A DNA stretch of 30,650 nt, taken from Hypsibius dujardini. Taxonomy: Eukaryota; Tardigrada; Eutardigrada; Parachela; Hypsibiidae. The stretch's first letter is position 1, and the number at the start of each line of letters is the position of its first letter. The notes beneath the pieces were generated by a model. It saw only the letters and a program-made list of their open reading frames with translations, did no database searches and was not told where the DNA came from. Both the position numbers and the translations under genes were made by a program. Of the stretch, positions 1 through 9,343 are shown piece by piece. The stretch lies in assembly GCA_001579985.1 (NCBI GenBank), contig LRSR01009882.1, positions 1 to 30,650 on the forward strand. The letters run 5' to 3'.

Positions 1-408
1 AGGAGCTCGTGAGGAGCTCTCGTTTTCAATCCAAATTGGTTTCTCACAACAATAAGTTTGTTGTCAGTTATAACCAGGACCAGAAGAATTAGTTAAATTA
101 ACTACATACGTTACTCTTATACATTGCTAAGTGGCAAAAGCCAAAAGACCAGGGGAGGTACAAAAGTCATGAGAAAAAAATGTCAACAATTCCTAGGAAT
201 GCACTCTAATAAAGCCGAAAAAACAGGCAATCTATAAAAGAGTGCACACTGCAGAGATTTCGAAAAGTTAGTTTCAAGATGGAAAAGAAACAATCAACCG
301 CATTGAGCTATAAAAAATAGTTTGGCGTGGGAAAAAAATCAACCAAAACAATTCCAAACAAAGGCTTAATTAATACTTCTAGAAATTGATCATTTTCCGC
401 AAATACAG
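1..408. other. No gene recognised
   Basis: AT-rich sequence to the left of the MITE. I see no coding exon, RNA gene or clear repeat here. It lies 3' of the minus-strand bZIP gene, so it may hold the distal part of that gene's 3'UTR or intergenic DNA. Confidence 0.5.
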
Positions 409-410
409 TA

Positions 411-891
411 TGAGGTAAGGGCACTGGAATGGGCCACTTGTTTTTCCCGTACCCTGGAATGGACCACCCTGGAATCACAACTTCCACGCAAGTTTTGGCT
501 ATCGCAAAGGTTCTAAGCGACAGAGAACCTATTCTATTCGGCAATATTCGATAATTCGATAATTCGGTGGAACGCGTATCAGATATGAAAAGCAATTGTG
601 GGAACATGTTTAAAAAATAAAAATAAAAAGCTCCATTGGACGATTGGAGAAAGTACACTGTAGAGGTCGCTGACTACGCAGTTACTTATTTGTTTTTGAT
701 TAATTTGTGACAGAGCGCCCCCTGCCGCCCGGTGGTCCATTCCAAGGTACGGGAAAGTCAAGTGGCCCATTCCAGCTCGTGCAAAAATTGACTTGTATCG
801 GATGCATGATCCGATACAAAAACGGATATCCGATGCATGGTCCGATACAACTTATTTGAGGCATTTTCGCACGAGCAGTGCCCTTACCTCA
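411..891. mobile_element. MITE with TA target duplication and nested insertion
   Basis: Both ends carry the perfect 16-base inverted repeat TGAGGTAAGGGCACTG (411-426, and its complement at 876-891), and both are flanked by the dinucleotide TA (409-410 and 892-893). This is the arrangement expected of Tc1/mariner-type non-autonomous elements. The inverted similarity continues inward: 424-470 pairs with 730-774 (GGAATGGGCCACTTG, then TTCCCGTACC, then GGAATGGACCACC). The right arm is interrupted by a second palindromic block at 775-877. No transposase ORF is present. The element starts only about 20 bases downstream of the bZIP stop codon, so the mRNA 3' end probably lies inside or beyond it. 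Confidence 0.85.
775..877. mobile_element. Small palindromic element nested in MITE arm
   Basis: About 103 bases separate CCATTCCA (ending 774) from GTGCCC (starting 878). These two pieces are contiguous in the opposite arm of the MITE, so the block looks like a later insertion. It is itself an inverted repeat, with GCTCGTGC at one end and GCACGAGC at the other. Its interior carries palindromic runs built on GTATCGGATGCATGATCCG and GGATATCCGATGCATGG. Confidence 0.65.
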
Positions 892-913
892 TAGTCTTAG
901 TAAAAAATATCTA

Positions 914-3900
914 TCACTCAGCCATCGGTTCAACGTCTCCGTTGCTGGGCTGTTCGGAATGCTTCTCCTCCTGCTTCTGGTCCTCTGTCAGCAGTTTCAT
1001 CAGCGCCCCGTTTTGTTGAAGATCCCGCCGAAGTCCAGCAATCTCTTCCGTCAGCCGCTGAGATTCCTCGCGGATCCGCGCCAACGCTTCCCTCGCACTG
1101 ACCTGCGTTGACAAATGGCAAGAAACTAAAATTAGTCACCTAATCTGTGTTTTAGTTAACTAAAAATTAGTTATATTTACCAGGGATTTTTAGTTTAGTT
1201 TCTTTTTAGTAAGTTAAAACTTTTAATTTAGGTCTAGTCAAAATTAGCTGACGAATTTTAGTTGTATTTCAGTTTGCCAATTTAAATTTAATCAACTAAA
1301 ACCTTCAGTTTAGTTTTTTTAGTTGACTAGAGAACTGCCTAAATTTCTTTTTAGTAACTCAAACTTTTAGTTCAGGTTTTTAGTTGAGTCAAAAAACTTT
1401 TTATTATAAACTATAAAACGAAAACTAAGAACTTACACGGGAACCGAACAGTAGGCGACACGCCGATCTGTCTGAATTTTTTTTGCAAGTAGTGGACTAA
1501 ATTAATAGATTTTAGCAAAACATTTCATCTGCAAACGAGCTCTGGTTTGAGCGGGAGAAAATTGGGAAGTTCCCCGATGGCTCTGCGGGTTTCCTATTCA
1601 ATTCCACCGTTGATTGTTTGATTTATGCTCTAGCAAAAATCAATTTAATTTTTTTACCACTCTAATCCACACAAACGTGGTTTTTCGAAAACGTTCGATT
1701 CCAAGATTTTTGACACAATTCCACTTCGAATTCGATTTGAAATCGATTGACATCAGCAGAATCTTTTTTGGATGACAGGGGGCGGAACTATGAATCATTT
1801 CTTCAACGTCACTCGGAAGCCTAGACTGAAACTAGCCCATAACTCCGCCCTCTGGCATCCAAAAAAGATTCTGCTGATGTCAATCGATTTCAAATCGAAT
1901 TTGAAATGGAGAAGTGTCAAAAATCTTGGAATCGAACGTTTTCGAAAAACGACGTTTGTGTGGTAAAAAAATTTATTTGAGTTTTGGTAGAGTATAAATC
2001 AAACAATTAGCGCTTCAATTGAGTGGGAAACTCGCGAAGCCATCGGGAAATTTTTGAATTTTCTCCCGCTCAAACCAAAGCTCGTTTGCATATGAATGTT
2101 TTTGCTAAAATCTATAATTTAGTCCACTATTTGCAAAAAAAATTCAGACAGATCGGCGTGTCACCTACCGTTCGGTTCCCTTGTTAGTTTTTAGCAGTTT
2201 GAGATTAGTTTTAGTTGGGGTTATTTATTTTAGTTAGTTTTGCCATCCCTACCTGCCGTTTCCGCATCGTACTGCGATACTGCTCCAGCTGGACAATATA
2301 CTGCTTCCGACGTTCGCGGTTGAGCCGCGCGTAGACTGCGTGCGAGGAGAGCGGACCAGCACTCCGCTGACGGCCCTTTCGATGCAACGTCGTCGCCGGT
2401 TTCGCCCGTGATGACGTCACAGTCGGCTGCTGCTGCTCCGGGGTACCATCGTCCTCGACTTCGTAGAAAACCGGCATTTCTGGGTTGGGATCCTCTCCGT
2501 CGTCCTTGTCGACGGACATTTGCCCGCTGCTCCTTCTGCTGCCGTTCTGATACGAACTATTATCAGTCCGATCGTGGACTGCGTACTCAGGAGAAGAGCG
2601 AGGTGTGCAGCTCCATAAATGGTCGCTGGGCCTTGAGGGGGCTGCACTCGTGGCCATATTACTCACTGAAAGAGTTTTAAATTAATTTAATAAAACGCAT
2701 TTTAATAACAAAAGCTGCTACTGGCATGTCTTAAATTACTATTTAAATTAATTTAAAGCAAACTGCTCGAAGTGTATAAAAGTTAGATTGAAAACGAATT
2801 TTGAAACAGATTAAGGAGCTGATGGAAAGTAACTGGTGGAACAAAGGGGTGGGAGGAGCTAGAACATCAATATCGTACACCAGAGTACTCAATATAACTA
2901 TAGACCGATTCCTGTAATTTAAAATAAATTTAAATATTTATGAATTCCATCATTTCGGTTAATGGTATTGTGTATAGGTCAGAAAAGGGTAGCCGAAATC
3001 TCGGACAAAAACTAAGCGAACAAATTGAAATTTGAACAGTCAGGGAAGAAAAAGCTTATATTTATAGTCGGAAAGGCACTTTTGGAAATATTCAGAGTCC
3101 GTATTCTCAAGAGTTTAATTGTTTGACACGTTTGCAGTACAAACACATCCATCGTCCGTTTACCCATATACACACTTGCTTTTAAAGTTAAAGTTAGCTT
3201 GCAAGTTAAAGCCATACGCACTTGCTTTTAATGATTTTAATGTGCCACAAGTTGAAGCCGCCCTTTAAGCTTTGGCCCAGCAAAATAGGGCGGTCCGAGT
3301 TCAAGCCAATTCCAGCCAAGGCGAGCAGTTGTTTTAGATCGATCTATTAATTGAGCAAATTTTTTTTTGGCGGTCAAGCGTCCAATTTCTCAAGTATTTT
3401 TCGAAGCCTTAAATGCCCGAATTGCCCGAAAATGCCTAAAGGCGCCCAAATTCATCACTGAAGTGAATACTCAGAATTTTTTTATAGTTTAAGTTGATTT
3501 CAGGTGGATTTTTTTAGCTGAAATTTTCGGTTAGATTTTGTATATTAATATGTTTTTTTCTATAAAATATTGACTATCTAATGCATAATTATTATATTTT
3601 TATAGAAAACATCTCAACTTAATCGCACTTCAATGCGCGATGCATAACGAATGTCTATGAATGTATTTAATTATTTATTAATTATGTTATTTAATATTTA
3701 ATATTTAAATATTCCATATTCAATTTAATACTCAATATAATATTGAATATTGAATATATTAATATTGAGAAAGATAGTAAACATCTCATCCCGACCGGAC
3801 ATCAATGCCCAAGTGGTCGGGATAGTGGTCATAGATACCGGGTTGCAGGGTGGTTGTGGTGCCGCTCGCGAACACCGGGTACTCCGTCGCGGTATTGGGC

Positions 3901-4319
3901 ACCGTAAAAGAACTTGCCATGGGGACGTACGAGGTCGCTGCCCCGTTGGGGTAGACAAAAACCTCGGGATTGGGGTTGGCCATCGTCGCCGATCCATAAG
4001 GGAACACTGCGGGAATGCTAGACGGACTAGAAAGGGTGTCGTTAGTGTTGTTTTTCAGCTGCTGAAACGCAGTCGGGATGGGGTAGGTCGCCGGGTCGGT
4101 CGCCGCGGTCGCGAAGAAGAACGGCGAGTGTCTGAGGTAGTTGGCCGCCGTTATGGCTGAACTGGTGGCCGGGTCGCAGAGGGTACACGGACTGCGTTGA
4201 CTCGCGGGATATGGATACTGCAGCTGGGGATGGCGATGATGATGTTGCTGCAACAGATGATGTGGGTAAAGATGATCGGAGGAGTTGTTGTTGGTGGAGC
4301 CGTTGACATTGTTGTGCAT
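914..4319 (-). CDS. CREBZF: bZIP transcription factor, CREBZF (Zhangfei)-like
   Basis: Minus-strand gene. Coding exons: 4319-3839, 2665-2253 and 1102-914; the 2253/1102 junction (AG/GTAGGG ... CAACGCAG/G, phase 0) is firm. The 3839/2665 junction is my best choice (donor GTATCT, phase 1); other donors near 3790-3800 or an extra exon are possible. The ATG at 4319 is the first after an in-frame stop. The model gives about 360 residues. The N-terminal part is rich in Asn, His, Pro and Thr; the middle is acidic. The basic region ends in HAVYARLNRERRKQ, encoded near 2300-2342, and a zipper with heptad L-M-A-I-L-L runs across the last intron into REESQRLTEEIAGL. The ARLNR core followed by KQY resembles CREBZF. 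The usually invariant Asn of bZIP basic regions is His here; CREBZF is known to lack that Asn and to bind DNA poorly as a homodimer. The family regulates transcription in the nucleus through partners. Another divergent bZIP is possible. Confidence 0.78.
1115..2246. mobile_element. Intron-filling TIR element (introner-like)
   Basis: The intron 1103-2252 of the bZIP gene is bounded within 6 bases of its donor and 12 bases of its acceptor by imperfect inverted termini: ATGGCAAGAAACTAA starting at 1115, and the complement of ATGGCAAAACTAA ending at 2246. Both flanks inside the termini are full of AACTAAA/TTTAGTT subterminal repeats (1120-1430 and 2181-2245). A large foldback occupies the centre. 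No target duplication is visible and there is no transposase. Confidence 0.6.
1439..2180. repeat. Foldback element with arms of about 350 bp
   Basis: The segment starting GGGAACCGAAC at 1439 is matched by its reverse complement ending at 2180. The match continues inward with few differences to about 1790 and 1830. Shared blocks include GACACGCCGATCTGTCTGAA, GTTTGAGCGGGAGAAAATT, AAAACGTTCGATTCCAAG and GATTGACATCAGCAGAATC. The arms meet almost at the centre with only a few tens of unpaired bases. An ORF at 1772-1966 comes from this palindrome and is not a gene. Confidence 0.92.
2666..3838 (-). other. Intron 1 of the bZIP gene
   Basis: No exon is recognisable inside. AT-rich tracts with TTTAAATTAATTTAA lie next to exon 2 (2675-2760), and a very AT-rich stretch of TTTAAT/ATATTG repeats occupies 3590-3775 next to exon 1. 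An additional small coding exon cannot be excluded because the exon 1 donor is uncertain. Confidence 0.5.
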
Positions 4320-5850
4320 ATTATGCTGCGGCGGCGTGATGTTTGTTGGCTTTCGATGGTTTTTTTCACTGCCAATCTACTACGCGTAATTTTTCCGGCT
4401 AGGAAGGGAAAACATTGAGGCGAATTTTTCGAGAGATGGGGAATTTCGACGCAATTTCCAACCGACGTCTGGCGCGTCGAGCGTCTGGCGCGTGGTTGTG
4501 TGGAAAACCCCGGGATGAAACCTACTATGCTTTAGTACTCGCTCACATGTGTCTCTGTATGTGCCGTATATATATATACACACACTCACACAGACCGGCG
4601 TAATTTCCGTGATTATTATTGTCAACATGTACGATGATGAGGCGAGTCGGTGTAAGGCAGGCAGACAAACATACATACATGTGTGTAGCCGAGAAATTTA
4701 TCGGTCAAATTTGTACCTTCCCATCGCGAGGTTCGCCGCGTGGAGGTATGGAGAGCTCCTCTTCGCGGGTTGTTGTTGCCAATTCTGTACACCAAAACGG
4801 AGGGCGTACAAGACAGTGTATTTGTATGCACTGGTATATATATATATATATTTATTTATGCTATATGGGGATCTTGCTCAATTACTTACTCGTCTTTAAC
4901 AAACAACACCCAGCTTGGTTGAGGGCGTTATGCATTTCACGAGTTCCTATTTTTCGCCCTTGTAATCATCTAACAAGATAGGGTGCTCGGAAAGAGATTT
5001 CCAAATCCAATTGACTTGAAATTTCCTATGATAATAACATAGACACAATAATTTTAGGGAGATGGAAAGTTACTTTGCAAGCTCTCATTTGCCGAGAGAG
5101 GTTTTGGACATTTTTAGTGCCGGAAAGAGTGGTCATTTACGTATTTTTCGCATAATAATTTCAAAGCAGTTGCTTGACGACTTTTGAAGATTTGACAATT
5201 TCTGGTGATGCTTGTCGAGTCCAACTTTTGGGCAAATTATGTCATAAAAATGTGAAATATATCCCGTTTAGAAAGTTTCTGTATTTGTTGGGGAACATTT
5301 TGGGATGCTTTTGATATAAAAAAACCGCAAAGTTCACCGCACCGCACTGCACCGCACGCACTGCACCGCAAAGTTCATTTTTTCCACGAACTTGATGGAG
5401 TAATTATTGATCGGGTAAAATCCCTGCAGTCGGCATTGAAAATCCTTACGTAACCTGACCCTTGTTTTTACCCTTCAACCAAGAGATACAAACGCGCAGC
5501 CCTTCCTGCCACATACCACTAAAGCAAGGTGCGGACCGGAAGGCATGTTACTGTTGACGGGTGTTGGTGTACAAGACCTTGTCGCTCAGATTGTTAATCG
5601 ATATAAGAAAATAACTAGCCAACAAAAGAGCCAAAGAGCCCTTTAATAGTTGAGCAATACAACCGGAATGAGTTCTTGCGTGTATTAAGTTTGTTAACCA
5701 TGGCTGCTGCGCAGTTATGGAATCAAAGGACGTTTTCACTTTGTGGGCGACCGAGCCGAGCTAACCACTGTACATTACAGCCTACAGGTATTGATCAGTG
5801 GTGTCAGTCCGCTAGAGTTTAATTTATCTGACCGACGATCGGAGCTGATC

Positions 5851-6080
5851 CAAACACAGACACAGACATTGACACAAACCACACAGGCACAGCCGCAGAT
5901 TGAGGCATAGACACTGATCCAGCGACAGACACAGATGCAGACACAGACGCATACGCAGACACATACACAAAACAAGACAAAGACCAGACACAGACACACA
6001 GACACAGACACAGACACAGACACAGACACAGACACAGACACAGACACAGACACAGACACAGACAGAAACACAGACACAGT
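5851..6080. repeat. CAGACA hexanucleotide array
   Basis: The block is degenerate at its left side and becomes a perfect (ACAGAC)n run at about 5999-6064. It is open in several frames and produces long Val/Cys/Leu/Ser peptides that are repeat artefacts. Confidence 0.95.
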
Positions 6081-6237
6081 TTGTTGGTGACATGTTCCTG
6101 ACCGAGGGTCGAAGTTTCACTGCGCAATATCTGCGGTTTTCACCGATGGTTGATAAGATCATACCCTATAATCGATCAAAGAAATTGTCCTGATTTCAGG
6201 AATGAGTATTATGCAAACTTCCAGCCGCATACAATTA

Positions 6238-6501
6238 TTATTTCAGCCGGGAAAGATATTGTTTTTTTCCCCTAAGAATTGTAATAACACTCTTCTTGGA
6301 AACAGTAGAGCCGTCCTTAATTAAGGCTTTGGTATTGGTCCCTGGAACTTGGCAGCGACGGAGGTCGACCAACGGCACGAAAAGGTACGACGTCCAGTCG
6401 ATCGGTTCAATGGTCAATAAACCCACGAACCTCTGGACCCACGCCTCCGGCCACACACCAGAAAACGGAAAAGCGTCTTTCACCCAATGGAACACTTTCA
6501 A
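6238..6501 (-). other. Unassigned ORF, possible exon or gene fragment
   Basis: This is an 87-codon frame ending in TAA at 6240-6238. There is no ATG at its left edge, so if real it is an internal or last exon. The peptide has mixed, protein-like composition (for example VWPEAWVQRFVGLL and VPGTNTKALIKDGSTVSKK) and GC-rich third positions. The plus strand is open over 6296-6559 as well, which weakens the case. A pyrimidine-rich tract followed by AG lies just upstream on the minus strand and could be an acceptor. I do not recognise the protein. A gene fragment or chance ORF in the CRPPA promoter region is equally possible. Confidence 0.25.
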
Positions 6502-6787
6502 TGTACACTTTCAAAGGGACCAAGGGAGAGAGAGAGTGAATCAGTCACTCTGCAGCTGATAAAGCCAGGCAGAGAGGCGAAAGCGATTGCCTGGGATCGA
6601 GAGTGAAAACTTCAAAGTTATTCAAGCTGCACGCGTGCTCAGCTCACACACTTTCCAGCATCACGACGAATGGGCCGATTGGGAGATTGATGCAGTAGTA
6701 GTTTTCCTATTTTTGCGTTGATCTTGTGTATTATTTATTGTTCGTCTTCATTCAACAACAAAATTATTTCATTACATTTCGTATCAG

Positions 6788-6948
6788 GTAAGGCTATCAA
6801 CTGTAGTAAATGTCCATAGAAAAATGTCCGTAGAGAAACCAAGTAAACTCACTTTTAATTCGGATCGTCGCTCCATTTGGCTTCTCACACAGTGAAACAT
6901 CAAAAAAGGTATAGTTGCAATGTGAGATAATTATTTTAATCACTACAG
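6788..6948 (+). other. Probable 5'UTR intron of CRPPA
   Basis: A strong donor, CAG/GTAAGG, lies at 6788 and an acceptor, CACTACAG, ends at 6948, 27 bases before the CRPPA ATG. A TAA in the CRPPA frame at 6937-6939 lies inside the intron. The acceptor could instead receive a trans-spliced leader if this species uses one. Confidence 0.5.
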
Positions 6949-6975
6949 GTTAGCTATCGAAGAGGAGTCGCAATT

Positions 6976-9343
6976 ATGGGAACCGCTTCCCTTGCCGACG
7001 TCGCCGTCATCCTTCCGGCTGCTGGAAGTGGACTTCGTTTCTCTACCAGCCAACAGCAGCAGCAGCAGCAGTCCACAAAACTTCCCAACAACTCTTCATC
7101 ATCCTCCACAGCAATAACAACACTAAACAGCCCCGACAACTGCTCCTCCTTCGCCTGCAGTCCGAAGCAGTACATCCCGGTGGGGGAGGATCACAGCCCG
7201 CTGCTCATTCACACGGTAGATTCATTCAGCAAGTTAGTGAAATCAATCAATCTACCTAGACCTTTTCCATGTTAAACCGCATGCACTGTTTGGCATTTTC
7301 TACAATAATTTTCCTAATAAAACTGTCACGCGTTCGGTTTCTGTTGCCTTTTAAGGATACCGTGGATCTCGCAGATTCTCGTACTGGTTCAGGACAGCTA
7401 TCTCGAGTCGACCAAGAGCCTGATCGGGCATTACGGCTCACGGACGTCCATGTTGAAGACGACTGTCGCGGTGGGTGCGGCGTCGCGTCATATCACCATT
7501 CGAAATGGAGTGCGGGAGCTGGAGAAGCAGTTACCGGCTCCGGTACCGGCCCCGGTACCGTCGCTGGTGATTGTTCACGACGCGGTCAGACCGTTCGTTG
7601 ATGAGGCTGTCTGCCAGGCTGTCGTGGAGGAGGCTCGGAAACACGGGGTAAGTGAGTGCCATAGAATGAAATGAAACGATTGTGCTTATTCATGCTTTTG
7701 AATTTGTTCATTTCCTTCATTTAGCTTAGTGTTACTTAGATTTATTAAAAATATGATACAAATTTCCGAAAACAGGTATTTTATTTTAAATAAAATTAGT
7801 TTTAATATAATTTGAAATCAATTTTGAATGGGGATTAATTTTCAATTTAATTTAAATTCAGACATGTGGTTAATATTAATTTTTAATTTAATTTAAAACT
7901 TTTCACCAGAATAGGCAGTAAAACTGATGTTCCAATTTAAATTTGTTTAAGTTTTGCTGTGCAATAATGTTGATTGATTGATAAATTAAATTATTGCAAC
8001 AGCTATTTCCAATCAATCAATCGTACACACTGGTTGATTGATCTATTGCCTCAAGACTATTTCATTGTATTGAGCCAATTTCGTGAATTTTCAAGGTTAA
8101 TATTTGACGAAAAAGTCAGCGAAACATAAAATTTTTTGCACAATTTATCAATTTTTATACGATGTTTTCATAAATGGAAAATATAGAAATTAATTTAATT
8201 ATTTTAAATAACCAACCATGACATTTCCAACTAACTTTTAATTTAATTAAGATACATTTAGGTGATGATGATTTTAATTCTGATTAAAAATCATCTTTTT
8301 CTAAATTAAAAGTAAAATTTAATTTAATTTCAATTCAAAAACTTGATTTAAACAACAATTATTAAGTTAATATTACTTACTTAAAGTAGAAAAAGTAAGT
8401 AAAGTGAAAAAGTATTGTTCTTTCCTGCAGCTACCTTCAAGGCATTGTGACAACAAATTTTCTGTTAGTTCATGTATATTAAAAAAAGTACCGAAAATAT
8501 AAGGACCATTTATGAAAAATGATAGATGGCGATGCTGAATATACGCTTGACGAAAGTGTGTGTATCAAAGTTTTTCTCAATTTACATCTCAGGCATGTGG
8601 AGTTTTCGCACCGCTGGTCTCAACTATCCTACGTATTGACGCCAACGGGTTTATGGCGGAAGCCCTCCCGCGTCACGATCTCTTCGCCAGTGAAATGCCC
8701 CAGGCCTTCAGTTTTGAGAATCTCAAAATCGCTTATAACTCAGCTTCAACGGATGAGCTGAACAATGGCACCGAATGCCTGGCCCTGGTGCACAAGTACA
8801 CAGGATGCCAAGTGAAAATGCTCCCGGTCGATCCTAATAAGTACTTCAAGGTACAGTACGTTGTTACTCTTTATTCAGTTCCTCAATGGCAAGTGCCTCA
8901 GAACGACAGAAAAGCAAATAGACGGACACTCCGGCAAGCAGCTAAAGAATCTGAACATGCTGTCATGCAGGCAGTCATGCGGGCAGACATACAGGCAGGT
9001 AGTCAAACAGACAAATAGACAGAAAATCAGACAGACAGATGCAGATCGACAGATGCAGATCGACAGACAAATGGATAAACGGGCTGTCAAGCAGGCCGCC
9101 TTGCAGGCAGGCATACATATTTATGGTACAGGTTCAGCTGCGAAATTGATTGCTTAGGTGACGTTTGAGAAAGACCTTCTAGCGGTAAACGCAATGATGG
9201 CCAGCGAACGAGAACGGAAGGGACTCCTCCACATGGGACCTATTAGTCGAAATGGATCTTCCGAAGATTTCGTGCGAGACGCCCGCCAAGCGCCGCCGTC
9301 TCGCTCCACCAGTTCTTCTTCCATTCCGAGCGATTATCCGTGA
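6976..9343 (+). CDS. CRPPA: CRPPA/ISPD, D-ribitol-5-phosphate cytidylyltransferase
   Basis: Coding exons 6976-7232, 7356-7647, 8593-8850 and 9158-9343 (TGA) join in frame to about 330 residues. The enzyme makes CDP-ribitol from CTP and ribitol-5-phosphate in the cytosol, the donor used by fukutin and FKRP in dystroglycan O-mannosyl glycan synthesis. Visible IspD-fold motifs: VILPAAGSGLRF (residues 11-22), PKQYIPV (63-69), RHITIRNGV, VIVHDAVRPFV, EMPQAF, GTECLAL and FKVTFEKDLLAV, whose Lys-Val-Thr spans the last intron. Residues 23-62, between the glycine-rich loop and PKQ, are a Gln7, Ser and Asn-rich insertion; bacterial and human proteins have only a few residues there. The protein ends about 50 residues after KVTFEKDL with a Ser/Arg-rich tail, so the C-terminal domain of the 451-residue human protein is missing. 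The ATG at 6976 is the first after an upstream in-frame stop. Confidence 0.93.
7648..8592 (+). other. CRPPA intron 2, AT-rich repeats
   Basis: The intron is long compared with its neighbours (123 and 307 bases). It carries inverted AATTTAATTTAAA tracts near 7780-7900 and 8230-8350, and a central TTGATTGATTGAT / ATCAATCAATC inverted pair at about 7970-8045. This suggests a decayed AT-rich foldback, but I cannot fix its ends. Confidence 0.4.
8920..9115. repeat. Degenerate CAGA/CAGG tetranucleotide array in CRPPA intron 3
   Basis: Runs of CAGACAGACAG, GCAGGCAG and CGACAGATGCAGAT fill much of the 307-base intron (8851-9157). The array is in the GACA orientation relative to transcription. Confidence 0.9.

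Larger units (their letters stand above)
4320..6787. other. Divergent intergenic region between bZIP gene and CRPPA
   Basis: The two genes point away from each other across this interval, so both promoters should lie here. TA runs occur at 4567-4580 and 4833-4850; the first is about 250 bases upstream of the bZIP ATG. A short block of CACCGCA repeats lies at 5325-5370. I see no convincing exon except the unassigned ORF pair at 6238-6559. Confidence 0.5.

Noticed and set aside
1772-1966. 64-codon plus-strand ORF
   Set aside because: It lies across the centre of the foldback element inside the bZIP intron.
2409-2420. CRE-like TGACGTCA in bZIP exon 2
   Set aside because: It lies within coding sequence (Val-Thr-Ser codons), so there is no reason to call it regulatory.
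2408-2680. Plus-strand ORFs opposite bZIP exon 2
   Set aside because: Shadow frames of the minus-strand exon, which carries the bZIP basic region and valid splice sites.
5775-6162. Three overlapping minus-strand ORFs of Val/Ser/Cys/Leu repeats
   Set aside because: They are translations of the CAGACA array in every frame.
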